The notes under the pieces were generated by a model. That model did no database searches, had not been told where the DNA came from, and saw only the letters and a list, made by a program, of their open reading frames with translations. Below, piece after piece: positions 1 to 9,300 of a stretch of DNA of 64,000 nucleotides; the first letter of the stretch is position 1; every line of letters begins with the position of its first letter. A program made the translations under genes and the position numbers. The DNA is from Tolypothrix sp. PCC 7712 (lineage in GTDB: Bacteria; Cyanobacteriota; Cyanobacteriia; Cyanobacteriales; Nostocaceae): contig NZ_CP063785.1 of NCBI RefSeq assembly GCF_025860405.1, forward strand, positions 7,627,390 through 7,691,389, written 5' to 3'.

Positions 1-401
1 CGTTCTTCGGGAATTCCTAAGCCAATTAATCCCCCAAGTAAACTACCTGCGGCTGCACCAATTGCACCACCTGCAACGGTTGTGGCTAAAGCTGTGGCGG
101 CTGCACCAGCCAGCATGATAGGGCCAATTCCAGGGATGGCTAGAGTACCAAGACCTACCAATAAGCCAGTTAAACCGCCCAAAGCACCACCAGAAACTGC
201 ACCGATGGTTGCACCTTCATCAGATTTATCGCCAACTTTTTCTGTAACGGGAGTTCCTGCAATATCACCGTGGCGATCGCCTTCTCTGGCGATAACAGAA
301 ACTCTATCCATTGGTATGCCAGAATTGCTCAATTCCCGCAATGCTTGTTCAGTATCATGACGATTATGAAATACACCTATAGCTCTTCTAACTACAGCCA
401 T
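1..401 (-). CDS. Glycine-zipper general-stress-type protein (3' end missing)
   Basis: An open frame begins at an ATG (401-399) on the minus strand and runs off the left edge after about 133 codons. The first ~55 residues (MAVVRRAIGVFHNRHDTEQA...) resemble the N-terminal domain of general-stress-protein-17M-type proteins, in which short residues around a helix precede a variable segment. From residue ~60 it becomes Gly/Ala-rich with alternating small residues (GAVSGGALGGLTGLLVGLG, then a second similar stretch), typical of glycine-zipper membrane-associated segments. The function of such proteins in cyanobacteria is poorly known; they are often linked to cold or osmotic stress. The C-terminus lies outside the window. 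The family assignment is from memory and moderate. Confidence 0.72.
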   Translation of the reverse strand, partial: MAVVRRAIGVFHNRHDTEQALRELSNSGIPMDRVSVIAREGDRHGDIAGTPVTEKVGDKSDEGATIGAVSGGALGGLTGLLVGLGTLAIPGIGPIMLAGAAATALATTVAGGAIGAAAGSLLGGLIGLGIPEE

Positions 402-1065
402 TGTTTTCTCCCAATAAGAAAATTACTTAAACAACAAAATTATTAAGCTTCAGCTAAGACTATTTAGGCTTTTTTAAAATTGCTTTTCATCAATCATTTG
501 GGAGAAATTATTCCTCTATCATTGGATATAGATTTTTTAAATAAGCGAAATTTATCTTTAATATATTGCTTTCTATGCAAGGATTTTCGCATTCAATTTT
601 ATGTACATTGCAGCATATTTTGCTGGAGCAATTTATTTTTATTACTGCTTCAATATGACACCTTGGTGTTTTATTACATAAATTTTAATAATTTTATTTT
701 TATCTTGACGAAACAAAAATTTACATAAAAATTTGGTTTTAATGGTAGCCATTCAATAAACTATTTCCTGCCTGAAATTTGAATGTTATATATACTTATT
801 CAATGGGAGATACCACTTTTGACCCAGAGATTTATTACTTAGGAAAGTGTAGGCTCGCATAACTACTATTTACACTGATAACTAAGCCATTTCTTCTAAC
901 AGCGATTTAATATTTGGTAAACCGCAGGTTAGGCATTATCTATAAATTAAGTTGGGAAAGAAATAGTACACAATTGCCTACCTGACAAAAGCGTTAATTA
1001 TTAATAAATGAATCGATGTTTTAGAAAAATGGCATTGAACCATCGAACGTAAGAGAGAAAATACT
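402..1065. other. AT-rich intergenic region
   Basis: This 664-bp AT-rich stretch separates two divergent genes and should contain both promoters. I see no tRNA, no clear hairpin terminator and no convincing gene. An 82-codon open frame at 480-728 has phenylalanine/leucine-rich composition with no family resemblance and no ribosome binding site, and is probably chance. Confidence 0.5.
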
Positions 1066-4000
1066 ATGTTTCAAAGTTTTGAAACTATGTTGAGATGGGG
1101 CTGGCTACCTTTAGGCATCACAAGCACAGATAGCATACCAGAAGTTATCAGTCCAGGCAGAATGTCTGTTGTCTTTTCAAGCCCTAAATTTTTAGTGGCT
1201 TTTTTGGCTGGTACTTTGATGGCTTTAGCCTTTCAATTATTGCTCACAAATTTTTCTGTAGCTGTAGGGATTTCATCTTGGGATAATGATCCAGATGATG
1301 ACGATAGCTCAGGTAGTTTGGGACATTCAATTCGCAAAGTAGAAGCGAAAGTAGGTTTGTGGGCATTAGTTTCTGCTAGTATCGCCTTATTTATTGCTTG
1401 TTTTCTAGCAGTAAAACTGAGTTTAATTCAAAGTGCCCTTTTTGGAGCCATCATTGGTGTAGTTATTTGGTCTACCTTTTTCTCATTGGTAGTTTGGTTT
1501 GGCTCATCAGCAATCGGTTCTTTAATTGGTTCTCTCGCCTCTACCTTGACTTCTGGTTTGCAAACCCTAACAGGTACAGCAACTGCGGGTATCGGTGCAA
1601 GTATGGCGCAAAGACAAATGGTTTCTACTGCTGAAGAAATCACTGCGGCTGTGCGGCGAGAATTAACTTCGGGTTTTGACCCTGATAACATTAGGAATAC
1701 CTTGCAAAGTTCCTTAAGTTCTCTGCAAATACCAAACCTCGATTTAAAAGATATTCGCTCACAATTTGATAAGATCCTCAGTGATGTTGATTTTGGTAGC
1801 ATCGCTAATAGTGATGTGCTACGCAATGTCAATCGGCAAACATTTGTGGATTTAATTAGCAATCGCACCAAATTATCGGCTGGCGATATCAATAAAATTG
1901 CTGACCAATTGCAAGCTGCTTGGACACAAGCATCATCTCGGAAAAATCCCACAGAGCAAGTAATTAATTTACTGAAATCGGCTACCCCTGAAGAATTAAA
2001 TTCAGAAAAATTAGGCGAACGACTGCAGGAATTAGTAACAGTTGGCGGAAATGGTAGCGGTAATGGGAATGGTAGCAATGGTGTATTGAAGCAAGCGGCT
2101 CAATATGGCGTAGGTGCTGCTATTCCCGCAGTGTTGGATCGAGTGGATTTCTCGACTGTAGATATCGGCAAACTTACCAATCAGTTACAAAAACTGAAAG
2201 ACAAAGTTCAAGATATCGATGTTGAGAAAATTACCCACGAACTGCAAAGTTTTACCGATAAAACTACCGAACAAATAACTGAGAAATTACCTTCATCCAA
2301 CCGCAACAATATTAAAGCGGATGTGGAAGATTACATTTCCAATTCTTTCCCTTGGCATTTCAATCGCCTGACAATCAAAGATGAATTCCAAGAACTCATC
2401 TACGATCCACAAGCCGATCCAGCAACCACAAGCCGAGAGTTGGAAGAAATCAATGAAAACTATATTACCAGCTTGCTAAGTCGGCGAGATGATCTGAGCG
2501 AAGCTAGAATCAAAGAAATTTCTCAGCAGTTAGAAAGTATTCGCCAAGAAGTTTTAGCAACTGTCCAACAGTCAAGCGCAAAAGATAAATGGCAAGATGT
2601 GCGTAGTCAGTTGGAAAATTATCTGCGTTCAACTGGAAAAGACGAACTCAAACCGGAAAATGTTGAGCGTAATTTCACAGAGATACTCCAAGATCCGCAA
2701 GTTGCATTTGCAGAATTAAGCGTAGACGCGCAGCGGCTTGTCGATAGACATCGCCTCTCGCAATTTGACCGCGATACCTTTGTACAATTGCTCCAGCAAC
2801 GTCAAGATATTGACGATGAGCAAATCAATAATATTATTGGTCAACTAGAAAGCACTCGCGATTCTATCTTAAATAGTGCGCGAGAATTGCAAGAACAAGC
2901 ACAAGCGAAAACGGCGGAACTGCGCCAACGAGTAGAAGACTATCTGCGGAATACTAATAAGGATGAACTGAATCCTGATGGTATCAAGCGCGATTTTAGA
3001 ACTTTACTCGAAGACCCACAAGCGGGATTTGCGGCTTTGAAAGAACGCTTATCGCAATTTGACAGAGATACATTTGTGCAATTGCTGTCTCAGCGTCAAG
3101 ATTTGAGCGAAGACCAAGTTAATCAAATTATCCATCAGCTAGAAGGTGTCAGAGATAATATCTTGCAAGCACCCCAAGCCGTTGCAGATAAAGCCAAAGA
3201 ACAATACGAACAAACTAGTACCAAAATTGCAGAGTATCTCCGCAATACCAATTTGGAAGAACTCAACCCCGAAGGTATTAGAAAAGATTTAGAAACTTTA
3301 CTTTCAGATCCACAACAAGGTGCTGTGGCTTTACGCGATCGCCTTTCGCAATTTGACCGTGATACCTTAGTACAACTCCTGAGTCAACGGGAAGGCTTAA
3401 GCGAAGAACAAGTTAATCGCACTATCGACCAAGTTCAAGAAGCGATTAATAGTATAGTCAAAGCACCACGACGCTTAGTCAACCGCACCAGCCAACGGGT
3501 AATAGATTTTGAAAAGACTCTGGAAAATTACCTGCGTCACACCAACAAAGAAGAACTCAACCCCGATAGTATCAAGCGCGATTTGCAATTACTCTTGCAA
3601 GATCCAAGATTGGGTATTGGGAATTTAGCTGAACGCTTATCTAGATTCGACCGTTCGACAATTGTAGCTTTGCTATCTCAACGAGAAGATATCTCGGAAG
3701 AAGAAGCCAACCGCATTGTCGATCAAATCTTGTCGATTAGCGAATCCCTGGGCAAACAATATCAGCAGATTCAGCAACGAGTACAATCAGTCATTAATGG
3801 AGTTTTTGACAGATTCCGCAACTATCTCAACTCCTTGGATCGTCCCGAACTCAACTATGAAAGCATTCAACAAGACTTTGCTAAAGTCTTCGACGATCCA
3901 CAAGCCGGATTTGAAGCCTTACGCGATCGCCTCAGCCATTTTGATCGTGACACCTTAGTAGCGCTAATCAGTTCGCGTTCAGATATTTCCGAGGAAGATG

Positions 4001-4248
4001 CTAACGGTATTATCGACCGCATCGAAGCCGCACGCGATCGCGTCTTACATCGAGCCGAACGCATTCAAGAGGAAGCACAAAAGCGCATCAAAGCCATTCA
4101 ACACCAAGCTAAAAAGCAAGTTGAAGAAACCAAGAAAACTGTCGCCAGTGCAGCTTGGTGGCTATTTGGTACAGCCTTCACTTCCTTAGTTGCAAGTGCG
4201 ATCGCTGGAGTGATCGCCGCCACAGGTGGTTTAAACTTCATCGGTTAA
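1066..4248 (+). CDS. Membrane-anchored protein with six ~98-residue helical repeats
   Basis: A 1060-residue protein. Hydrophobic segments lie near residues 43-65, 98-120 and 122-150, and another at the C-terminus (~1035-1058), so both ends are probably in the membrane. Between them is a mostly charged, helical region. Six tandem units begin near residues 421, 518, 625, 723, 820 and 918; each has the pattern YLRxTNKxELNPxxIxxD, then xLxDPQxG, then RLSxFDRDTxVxLLSxR, then ISEExxNxIIDQxE. A more divergent copy may lie near residues 215-310. The C-terminal ~50 residues before the last membrane segment are coiled-coil-like (QEEAQKRIKAIQHQAKKQ). I know the type only as a conserved cyanobacterial hypothetical protein; a scaffold role in or under a membrane is inference. 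A GAGAG-type weak ribosome site precedes the ATG; another ATG at 1087 is possible. Confidence 0.85.
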   Translation: MFQSFETMLRWGWLPLGITSTDSIPEVISPGRMSVVFSSPKFLVAFLAGTLMALAFQLLLTNFSVAVGISSWDNDPDDDDSSGSLGHSIRKVEAKVGLWALVSASIALFIACFLAVKLSLIQSALFGAIIGVVIWSTFFSLVVWFGSSAIGSLIGSLASTLTSGLQTLTGTATAGIGASMAQRQMVSTAEEITAAVRRELTSGFDPDNIRNTLQSSLSSLQIPNLDLKDIRSQFDKILSDVDFGSIANSDVLRNVNRQTFVDLISNRTKLSAGDINKIADQLQAAWTQASSRKNPTEQVINLLKSATPEELNSEKLGERLQELVTVGGNGSGNGNGSNGVLKQAAQYGVGAAIPAVLDRVDFSTVDIGKLTNQLQKLKDKVQDIDVEKITHELQSFTDKTTEQITEKLPSSNRNNIKADVEDYISNSFPWHFNRLTIKDEFQELIYDPQADPATTSRELEEINENYITSLLSRRDDLSEARIKEISQQLESIRQEVLATVQQSSAKDKWQDVRSQLENYLRSTGKDELKPENVERNFTEILQDPQVAFAELSVDAQRLVDRHRLSQFDRDTFVQLLQQRQDIDDEQINNIIGQLESTRDSILNSARELQEQAQAKTAELRQRVEDYLRNTNKDELNPDGIKRDFRTLLEDPQAGFAALKERLSQFDRDTFVQLLSQRQDLSEDQVNQIIHQLEGVRDNILQAPQAVADKAKEQYEQTSTKIAEYLRNTNLEELNPEGIRKDLETLLSDPQQGAVALRDRLSQFDRDTLVQLLSQREGLSEEQVNRTIDQVQEAINSIVKAPRRLVNRTSQRVIDFEKTLENYLRHTNKEELNPDSIKRDLQLLLQDPRLGIGNLAERLSRFDRSTIVALLSQREDISEEEANRIVDQILSISESLGKQYQQIQQRVQSVINGVFDRFRNYLNSLDRPELNYESIQQDFAKVFDDPQAGFEALRDRLSHFDRDTLVALISSRSDISEEDANGIIDRIEAARDRVLHRAERIQEEAQKRIKAIQHQAKKQVEETKKTVASAAWWLFGTAFTSLVASAIAGVIAATGGLNFIG

Positions 4249-4668
4249 GGGATGGGAAAGGGGGAAGGGTTAAAGGGGAAAGGGTAAAGGTTTTATCCTT
4301 TTTCCCTTAACCAAATCCTAATCCTCCTATCCAACTCATCATCTATATATAATTCAATTCCGTCAGCCGATCCGGCGGAACTCATGGAACACCAACTAAG
4401 CCTGCTTCAACTTGATTTCTGGTTGTAAGCAGGTTTATTTATGCAAACAGACGCGATCATCGCGTACAACTAACAAAAAATTCTTCCCCAGTCAACCGTC
4501 AACAGTCAACCGTCAACAGCAAAAACTGCGATCGCAATCACCACACTGTGAGATATATATCACAGGGAATATCCGCACTTGTCACTTAGCTTGTGTACAA
4601 AATTAATCATACTGATACATAAGCTGAAGCTTTCAGCGATCGCCTGGCAGGTGTGGGGAGTGACTATT
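4249..4668. other. Intergenic region with purine-rich repeats and hairpins
   Basis: A 420-bp gap. At 4252-4318 a purine-rich run (gggaaagggggaagg) is followed by a pyrimidine-rich run (cctttttccctt), giving a long imperfect inverted repeat right after the stop codon of the repeat protein; it may end transcription. At 4492-4520 a short direct repeat (gtcaaccgtcaaca) occurs twice. A clear hairpin at 4399-4435 is listed separately. Confidence 0.5.
4399..4437 (+). terminator. Hairpin, possible terminator or leader structure
   Basis: CCTGCTTcAAC at 4401-4411 pairs with GTTGtAAGCAGG at 4422-4433, a stem of about 11 bp with a ~10-nt loop, followed by TTTATTT. It lies 150 bp after the large repeat gene and 230 bp before the next small gene, so it could serve as a terminator for the former. 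The T-run is interrupted. Confidence 0.45.
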
Positions 4669-4812
4669 ATGTCGGAAAAATTATTATTAGCAGTAGGCCT
4701 CACGTTAAGTCTTGTTTTATTTACCAAAATGAGTTGGTCAGCGCCAACCCAGACCACTAGCAGTATTGAGTTAGAGCATCCAGGGTTCACTGTTAGCCAA
4801 GTAGCTGAGTAA
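4669..4812 (+). CDS. Small exported peptide, 47 aa, unknown
   Basis: An ATG at 4669 is preceded by a purine-rich GTGGGGAG and opens a 47-codon frame. Residues 1-25 look like a signal peptide (MSEKLLLAVGLTLSLVLF, then a small-residue SWSA cleavage site), leaving a mature peptide of about 22 residues. The frame stays open upstream to 4579, but that extension is less likely to be translated. I do not recognise a family. It precedes the exported pentapeptide gene by 96 bp in the same direction and might be co-transcribed with it. Confidence 0.45.
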   Translation: MSEKLLLAVGLTLSLVLFTKMSWSAPTQTTSSIELEHPGFTVSQVAE

Positions 4813-4908
4813 TTGATGATACTACAGATGGCACATGGCTGATATTGCCCATATCATAAGCTGAAGTATAAATATTTCTCAGCGTCAGCTGAGTATTGAG
4901 TAACTAAT

Positions 4909-5694
4909 ATGGCGGCAGCGATTATGAAAAGCCAACTTCTAGCCACAACAGTATTCTTAACTATAATCAGCCACACAACAAGCGCCCAAGCTGCAAATTC
5001 TGAACATATTAGACAATTATTGGCAAGTAAACAATGTCAGAATTGTGACCTCACAAATGCGGGTTTGGTATTAGCTGACTTAACAGGAGCCAATTTAAGC
5101 GGTGCTAATCTTGCCGGTGCTAACCTCAGCCGTGCAAACTTAACCGGTGCTGATTTAAGAGGAGCCAATTTAAGTGGTGCTGGTTTATTTGGTGTAAACC
5201 TGAGTGGCGCTAGACTAGCGGGAGCAAATTTAGCAGGTGCAGATTTAAGAAATAGCTATTTAGCAAATGCAGAATTAACTGGAGTCAATCTTAATAGTAC
5301 TTACCTGCAAGGTGCTGTGGGGATACCAGCGCAAATTGCCACACCAGAAGAATTTTATGCTTGGGGTGTAGCCGAAGGACAAAAAGGCAATGTCCGTCAA
5401 GCCATTGATTATTTTAACCAAGCGATCGTCGTCAAAGACGACTACGCAGGCGCATACTTAGCACGTGGTATTGCCCGTTACCAAATACTAGACCGCAAAG
5501 GCGCATTTCAAGATGCTCAACTAGCCGAAAAGCTGTTTACATCTCAGCAAAATAGTTCTGGAATCCAAACATCCCAAGCTTTTATTAAAGAACTGCAAAC
5601 GCCCCCAGATGGTAAAGTCAGCGTCGGTAAACCCAGCTTTTTTGACTTTATTGGTAGTCTTGGCTCAGTTTTGCTGCAATTCTTCCCGTTTTAA
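4909..5694 (+). CDS. Exported pentapeptide-repeat / TPR protein
   Basis: A 261-residue protein with a signal peptide ending near ...TTSAQAAN (residues ~1-29). After a short Cys-containing lead (LLASKQCQNCDLTNAG) come about 17 pentapeptide repeats of the A(D/N)LSG kind (residues ~48-145), which fold as a right-handed beta helix. Residues ~155-215 (YAWGVAEGQKGNVRQAIDYF...AYLARGIARY) form about two TPR units. The C-terminus is hydrophobic (FIGSLGSVLLQFFPF). Translation may start at 4909 or at the second ATG, 4924 (MKSQLLATT), which gives the more usual signal peptide. It shares its N-terminal layout, including the CxxC lead, with the protein at 49184. Such periplasmic/thylakoid-lumen pentapeptide proteins are common in cyanobacteria; the role is unknown. 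Confidence 0.85.
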   Translation: MAAAIMKSQLLATTVFLTIISHTTSAQAANSEHIRQLLASKQCQNCDLTNAGLVLADLTGANLSGANLAGANLSRANLTGADLRGANLSGAGLFGVNLSGARLAGANLAGADLRNSYLANAELTGVNLNSTYLQGAVGIPAQIATPEEFYAWGVAEGQKGNVRQAIDYFNQAIVVKDDYAGAYLARGIARYQILDRKGAFQDAQLAEKLFTSQQNSSGIQTSQAFIKELQTPPDGKVSVGKPSFFDFIGSLGSVLLQFFPF

Positions 5695-6317
5695 GAAATA
5701 TCTTGATTTAAGTTGCTACCCGACTTTTTGAAAAAGTCGGGTATCTGTGCTGCAAATTTTGAGTCAGTGGTATCTCACCATAGTGGACTGACAAAGCTAA
5801 TTTGGTGCGATCGCCAAAATTCATTTCATGGGCACGCCAAAGGAATTAAGCTATACATATTTTATCTTCTATCAAATATCAATTTGATAGCGATTGAGCG
5901 CTGTCATAGGTTATCTACAGGAAATTTATCATATCGCTCTTCGCTGAATATGGAATACGAAAAATATTCATTAAATTTCAGAATTCTACAGCTATGAGAC
6001 TGTAATTTTGGTTTGCAAAATTTATTATCTCTGATAAACATCAAGCATCAAAATTAGCAAGAATAGGAGATTAAAGTCTTATTATCTAAGAGTCATGACA
6101 TAATATACTCTTAATAGAGTATGCATTTATCAGTATATTTGCATGTTAATTGATCATCATATGTTCCTGAAAAATTGGTAATTTGCTATAGCGAAGTGTG
6201 TTATATAAAAATAAACATTATATATGCGGGTTTTTATATATTTCTTATAAAGATATCTGTAAAAAATGTTGTTTGGTTGGATAATCTCAATGTTACTTGA
6301 ATAGTACCTAGATAGGT
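5695..6317. other. AT-rich intergenic region with terminator hairpin
   Basis: A 623-bp gap. Its first part holds the hairpin at 5717-5743. The rest is very AT-rich and probably contains the promoter of the large secreted gene at 6318. No gene longer than ~15 codons with a plausible start is visible. Confidence 0.5.
5717..5743 (+). terminator. Perfect hairpin TACCCGACTTTTT/AAAAAGTCGGGTA
   Basis: A 13-bp perfect inverted repeat with a single central G lies 22 bp after the pentapeptide gene. It is nearly identical to a hairpin at 11554-11576 and resembles one at 45147-45169; all three lie just after stop codons. Because a T-run is inside the stem, it could terminate on both strands. Confidence 0.65.
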
Positions 6318-9300
6318 ATGAGAAGAAAATTTTTTCATTACTTGAGATTATTTATTTGCTCATTGTTAGTGATATTGTTTATAGGGAATTTTCATGGATA
6401 TACAGTAGCGCAAACACAGCCATTACAAAAACCCAGAGAAGTAACAGCGATCGCATTTAGTCCAGATGGAAATACAGTAGCGACTGGGGTCAGCGACAGT
6501 CAGATTGCTTTGCTGGACACAAAAACAGGCAATCTGATGAAGAATTTACCAGGACACTTTGGTGCACCTGTAAGTGGCGCAGTCTTCAGTCCAGATGGCA
6601 AAATCTTGAGGACAGTTGGTAAAGACACTGTCGTGAGATTTTGGAACCTCATTACAGGTGAAGAAAGTGAGATATTGGAAGGCCCAGAGCACCCTCCGAG
6701 AACACTTGCAATGAGTCCTGATGGTCAGACTTTATTTACTAGTGGTGAAGATCCAAAGATTTTTCAATGGAATGTAAATACTAACAAACTCACCAAGGTT
6801 CTAGAAGGACACAGAAATTTTGTCAACACTCTGGCCGTTAGTCCAGATGGCAAGACTTTAGCGAGTGGAGACACAGGCGGTACCGTCATCTTTTGGAACT
6901 TAACTACAGGTCAAAAACTTCAAACCTTAGCTAGTCATGCAGATGCAGTTACAGGATTAGCCTTTAGTCCAGATGGTGCGAACCTAGCTAGTGTCAGTCA
7001 GGATCGTACAGTTCGACTTTGGAATGTGGCTAATGCTAGAGAAATACAAGTTTTTCGTGATGCTACTAAACCTCTCAAGACGATTGCTTTCAGTCGCAAT
7101 GGGCAAAGTTTAGTAGCAGGTGGTGATGAAAACACAATTTTTGTGTGGAATGCCAAAAATGGTGGGCTACGCTTACGCCTAAGTACAGTTGATGCTGTTA
7201 CAGGAGTTGCTATCAGCCCAGATGGAACAAGCTTTGCTAGTGGTAGCCGCAATGGAGATGTAGATTGGTGGAATTTGAATAGTGGTGTACGTGAAAGGAC
7301 AGTAAAGTTAAACAACTTATTACCTATTCGTCCTAAGCAAGTAGCAAACCCATCGAATCGCAACAAAGTTCTCAAATCCCCGCAAAAACCTCTGACATCT
7401 ACAAGGGAAGGAAGGATTCAAACTCCTAAAGCCACGCTGATGGCAGCAATTCCATCGCCACCAGGCGGGCCAATTCTCATAGTTACATCTGCTGCTAATC
7501 CCTTTAGCAACTATTACGCCGAGATTCTCCGCACCGAAGGGCTGAACCTGTTCAATGTCAGTGACATCTCATCAGTTTCATCGTCAACATTGGCTAACTA
7601 TGATGTTGTCATCCTCAGTGAAATGCCCCTGACATCGGCTCAGGCAACAATGTTCACTAACTGGGTGACAAGTGGGGGAAATCTAATTGCTATGCATCCT
7701 GACAAACAACTAGCAGGATTGTTGGGGCTAACGGATGCTGCATCCACACTGGCAAATGCTTATTTGCTAGTTAATAACTCCACTTCTGCTGGCAAAGGCA
7801 TTGTCAATCAGACTATGCAGTTTCATGGAACTGCTGACCGCTATACCCTGAATGGTGCTGACAGTATAGCGACACTTTACTCTAATGCCACAACATCAAC
7901 CTCTAATCCTGCGGTTACCCTCCATAGTGTTGGTAGTAATGGAGGACAAGCTGCTGCATTTACTTACGACTTAGCTCGTTCTATTGTCCTCACTCGTCAA
8001 GGTAATCCAGCATGGGCTGAACAAGAACGAGATGGATTCTCACCTATTCGCTCTGATGACTTATTTTTCGGAAATAAGAGTGGTGATCCTCAAGCTGATT
8101 GGGTAGACCTCAACAAGGTTGCTATTCCCCAGGCTGATGAACAACAACGCTTGCTGGCAAACTTAATTCTGCAAATGAACTTGCCAAAAAAACCCCTACC
8201 CCGTTTCTGGTATTTCCCTCATGGTAAAAAGGCAGTTGTGCTGATGAGTGGTGACGACCATGCAAATGGAGGTACTGCTAGCAGGTTTGACCAATTTAAA
8301 TCCCTCAGTCCAGCTGGTTGTTCCGTTGATGATTGGCAGTGTATCCGGGGTACTTCATACATCTATTCCAACTCACCCCTAACTAATGTCCAAGCCAATC
8401 AATATGTAAATATTGATGGGGGCTTTGAAGTTGCTTTACACATAAATACAAACTGTGCGGATTACACAGCTAGCTCATTACCTATCGCCTATACACAGCA
8501 ACTAAGCAGCTTTACTAGTAAGTACACCAGCATTGAATCCCCTAAAACCCAACGTCATCACTGCTTGGTGTGGAGTGATTGGTTCAGTACACCACAAATT
8601 GAATTGAATAATGGCATTAGATTAGATACTACTTACTACTATTGGCCACCTACTTGGATTACAGACCGTCCTGGTTTCTTTACTGGTTCTGGTATGCCTA
8701 TGCGCTTTGTTAACCAAGACGGCGCAATGATTGATGTGTTTGGCGCACCTACCCAATTAACAGATGAATCTGGACAATCCTACCCTTACACTATCGATAC
8801 CCTACTTGATCGCGCGATCGGTACAGAGGGGTATTATGGTGTATTCAACGTTAACGCCCATACTGATTTTGCTAACTCATCAGTTTCTGATGCTGTAGTT
8901 AGTTCATCGCTAGCCCGTAGTATACCAATTGTCTCTGCCAAACAAGTTCTAACTTGGCTCGATGGTCGCAACAGTTCGTCTTTTAGCTCCTTGGCATGGA
9001 ACAATAACAATCTGAGTTTTACAATCACCAAGGGCAGTAATACCAATGGTTTGCAGGCAATGCTGCCAATGCTCTCTGGTAATTTAACACTCGGCAATAT
9101 TACGCTCAATGGTAATAATAATGTTAGCTATACTACCTCTATAATTAAAGGGGTTGAGTATGCTTTTTTCCCAGGAAATAGCGGTTCCTACGTTGCTACA
9201 TACACCTCTGATAACATTGCTCCAACGGTCAGTTCCACAACTCCCAGCAGCAATGCAACAAATGTAAGTACTGTTGCCAGCATTACAGCCACCTTCAGCA

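Noticed and set aside
480..728. 82-codon frame on the plus strand
   Set aside because: Very AT-rich, no ribosome site, no family resemblance; looks like chance in a long intergenic region.
1428..2078. 216-codon minus-strand frame
   Set aside because: Lies fully inside the 1060-aa repeat protein, in antisense; composition is that of a shadow frame.
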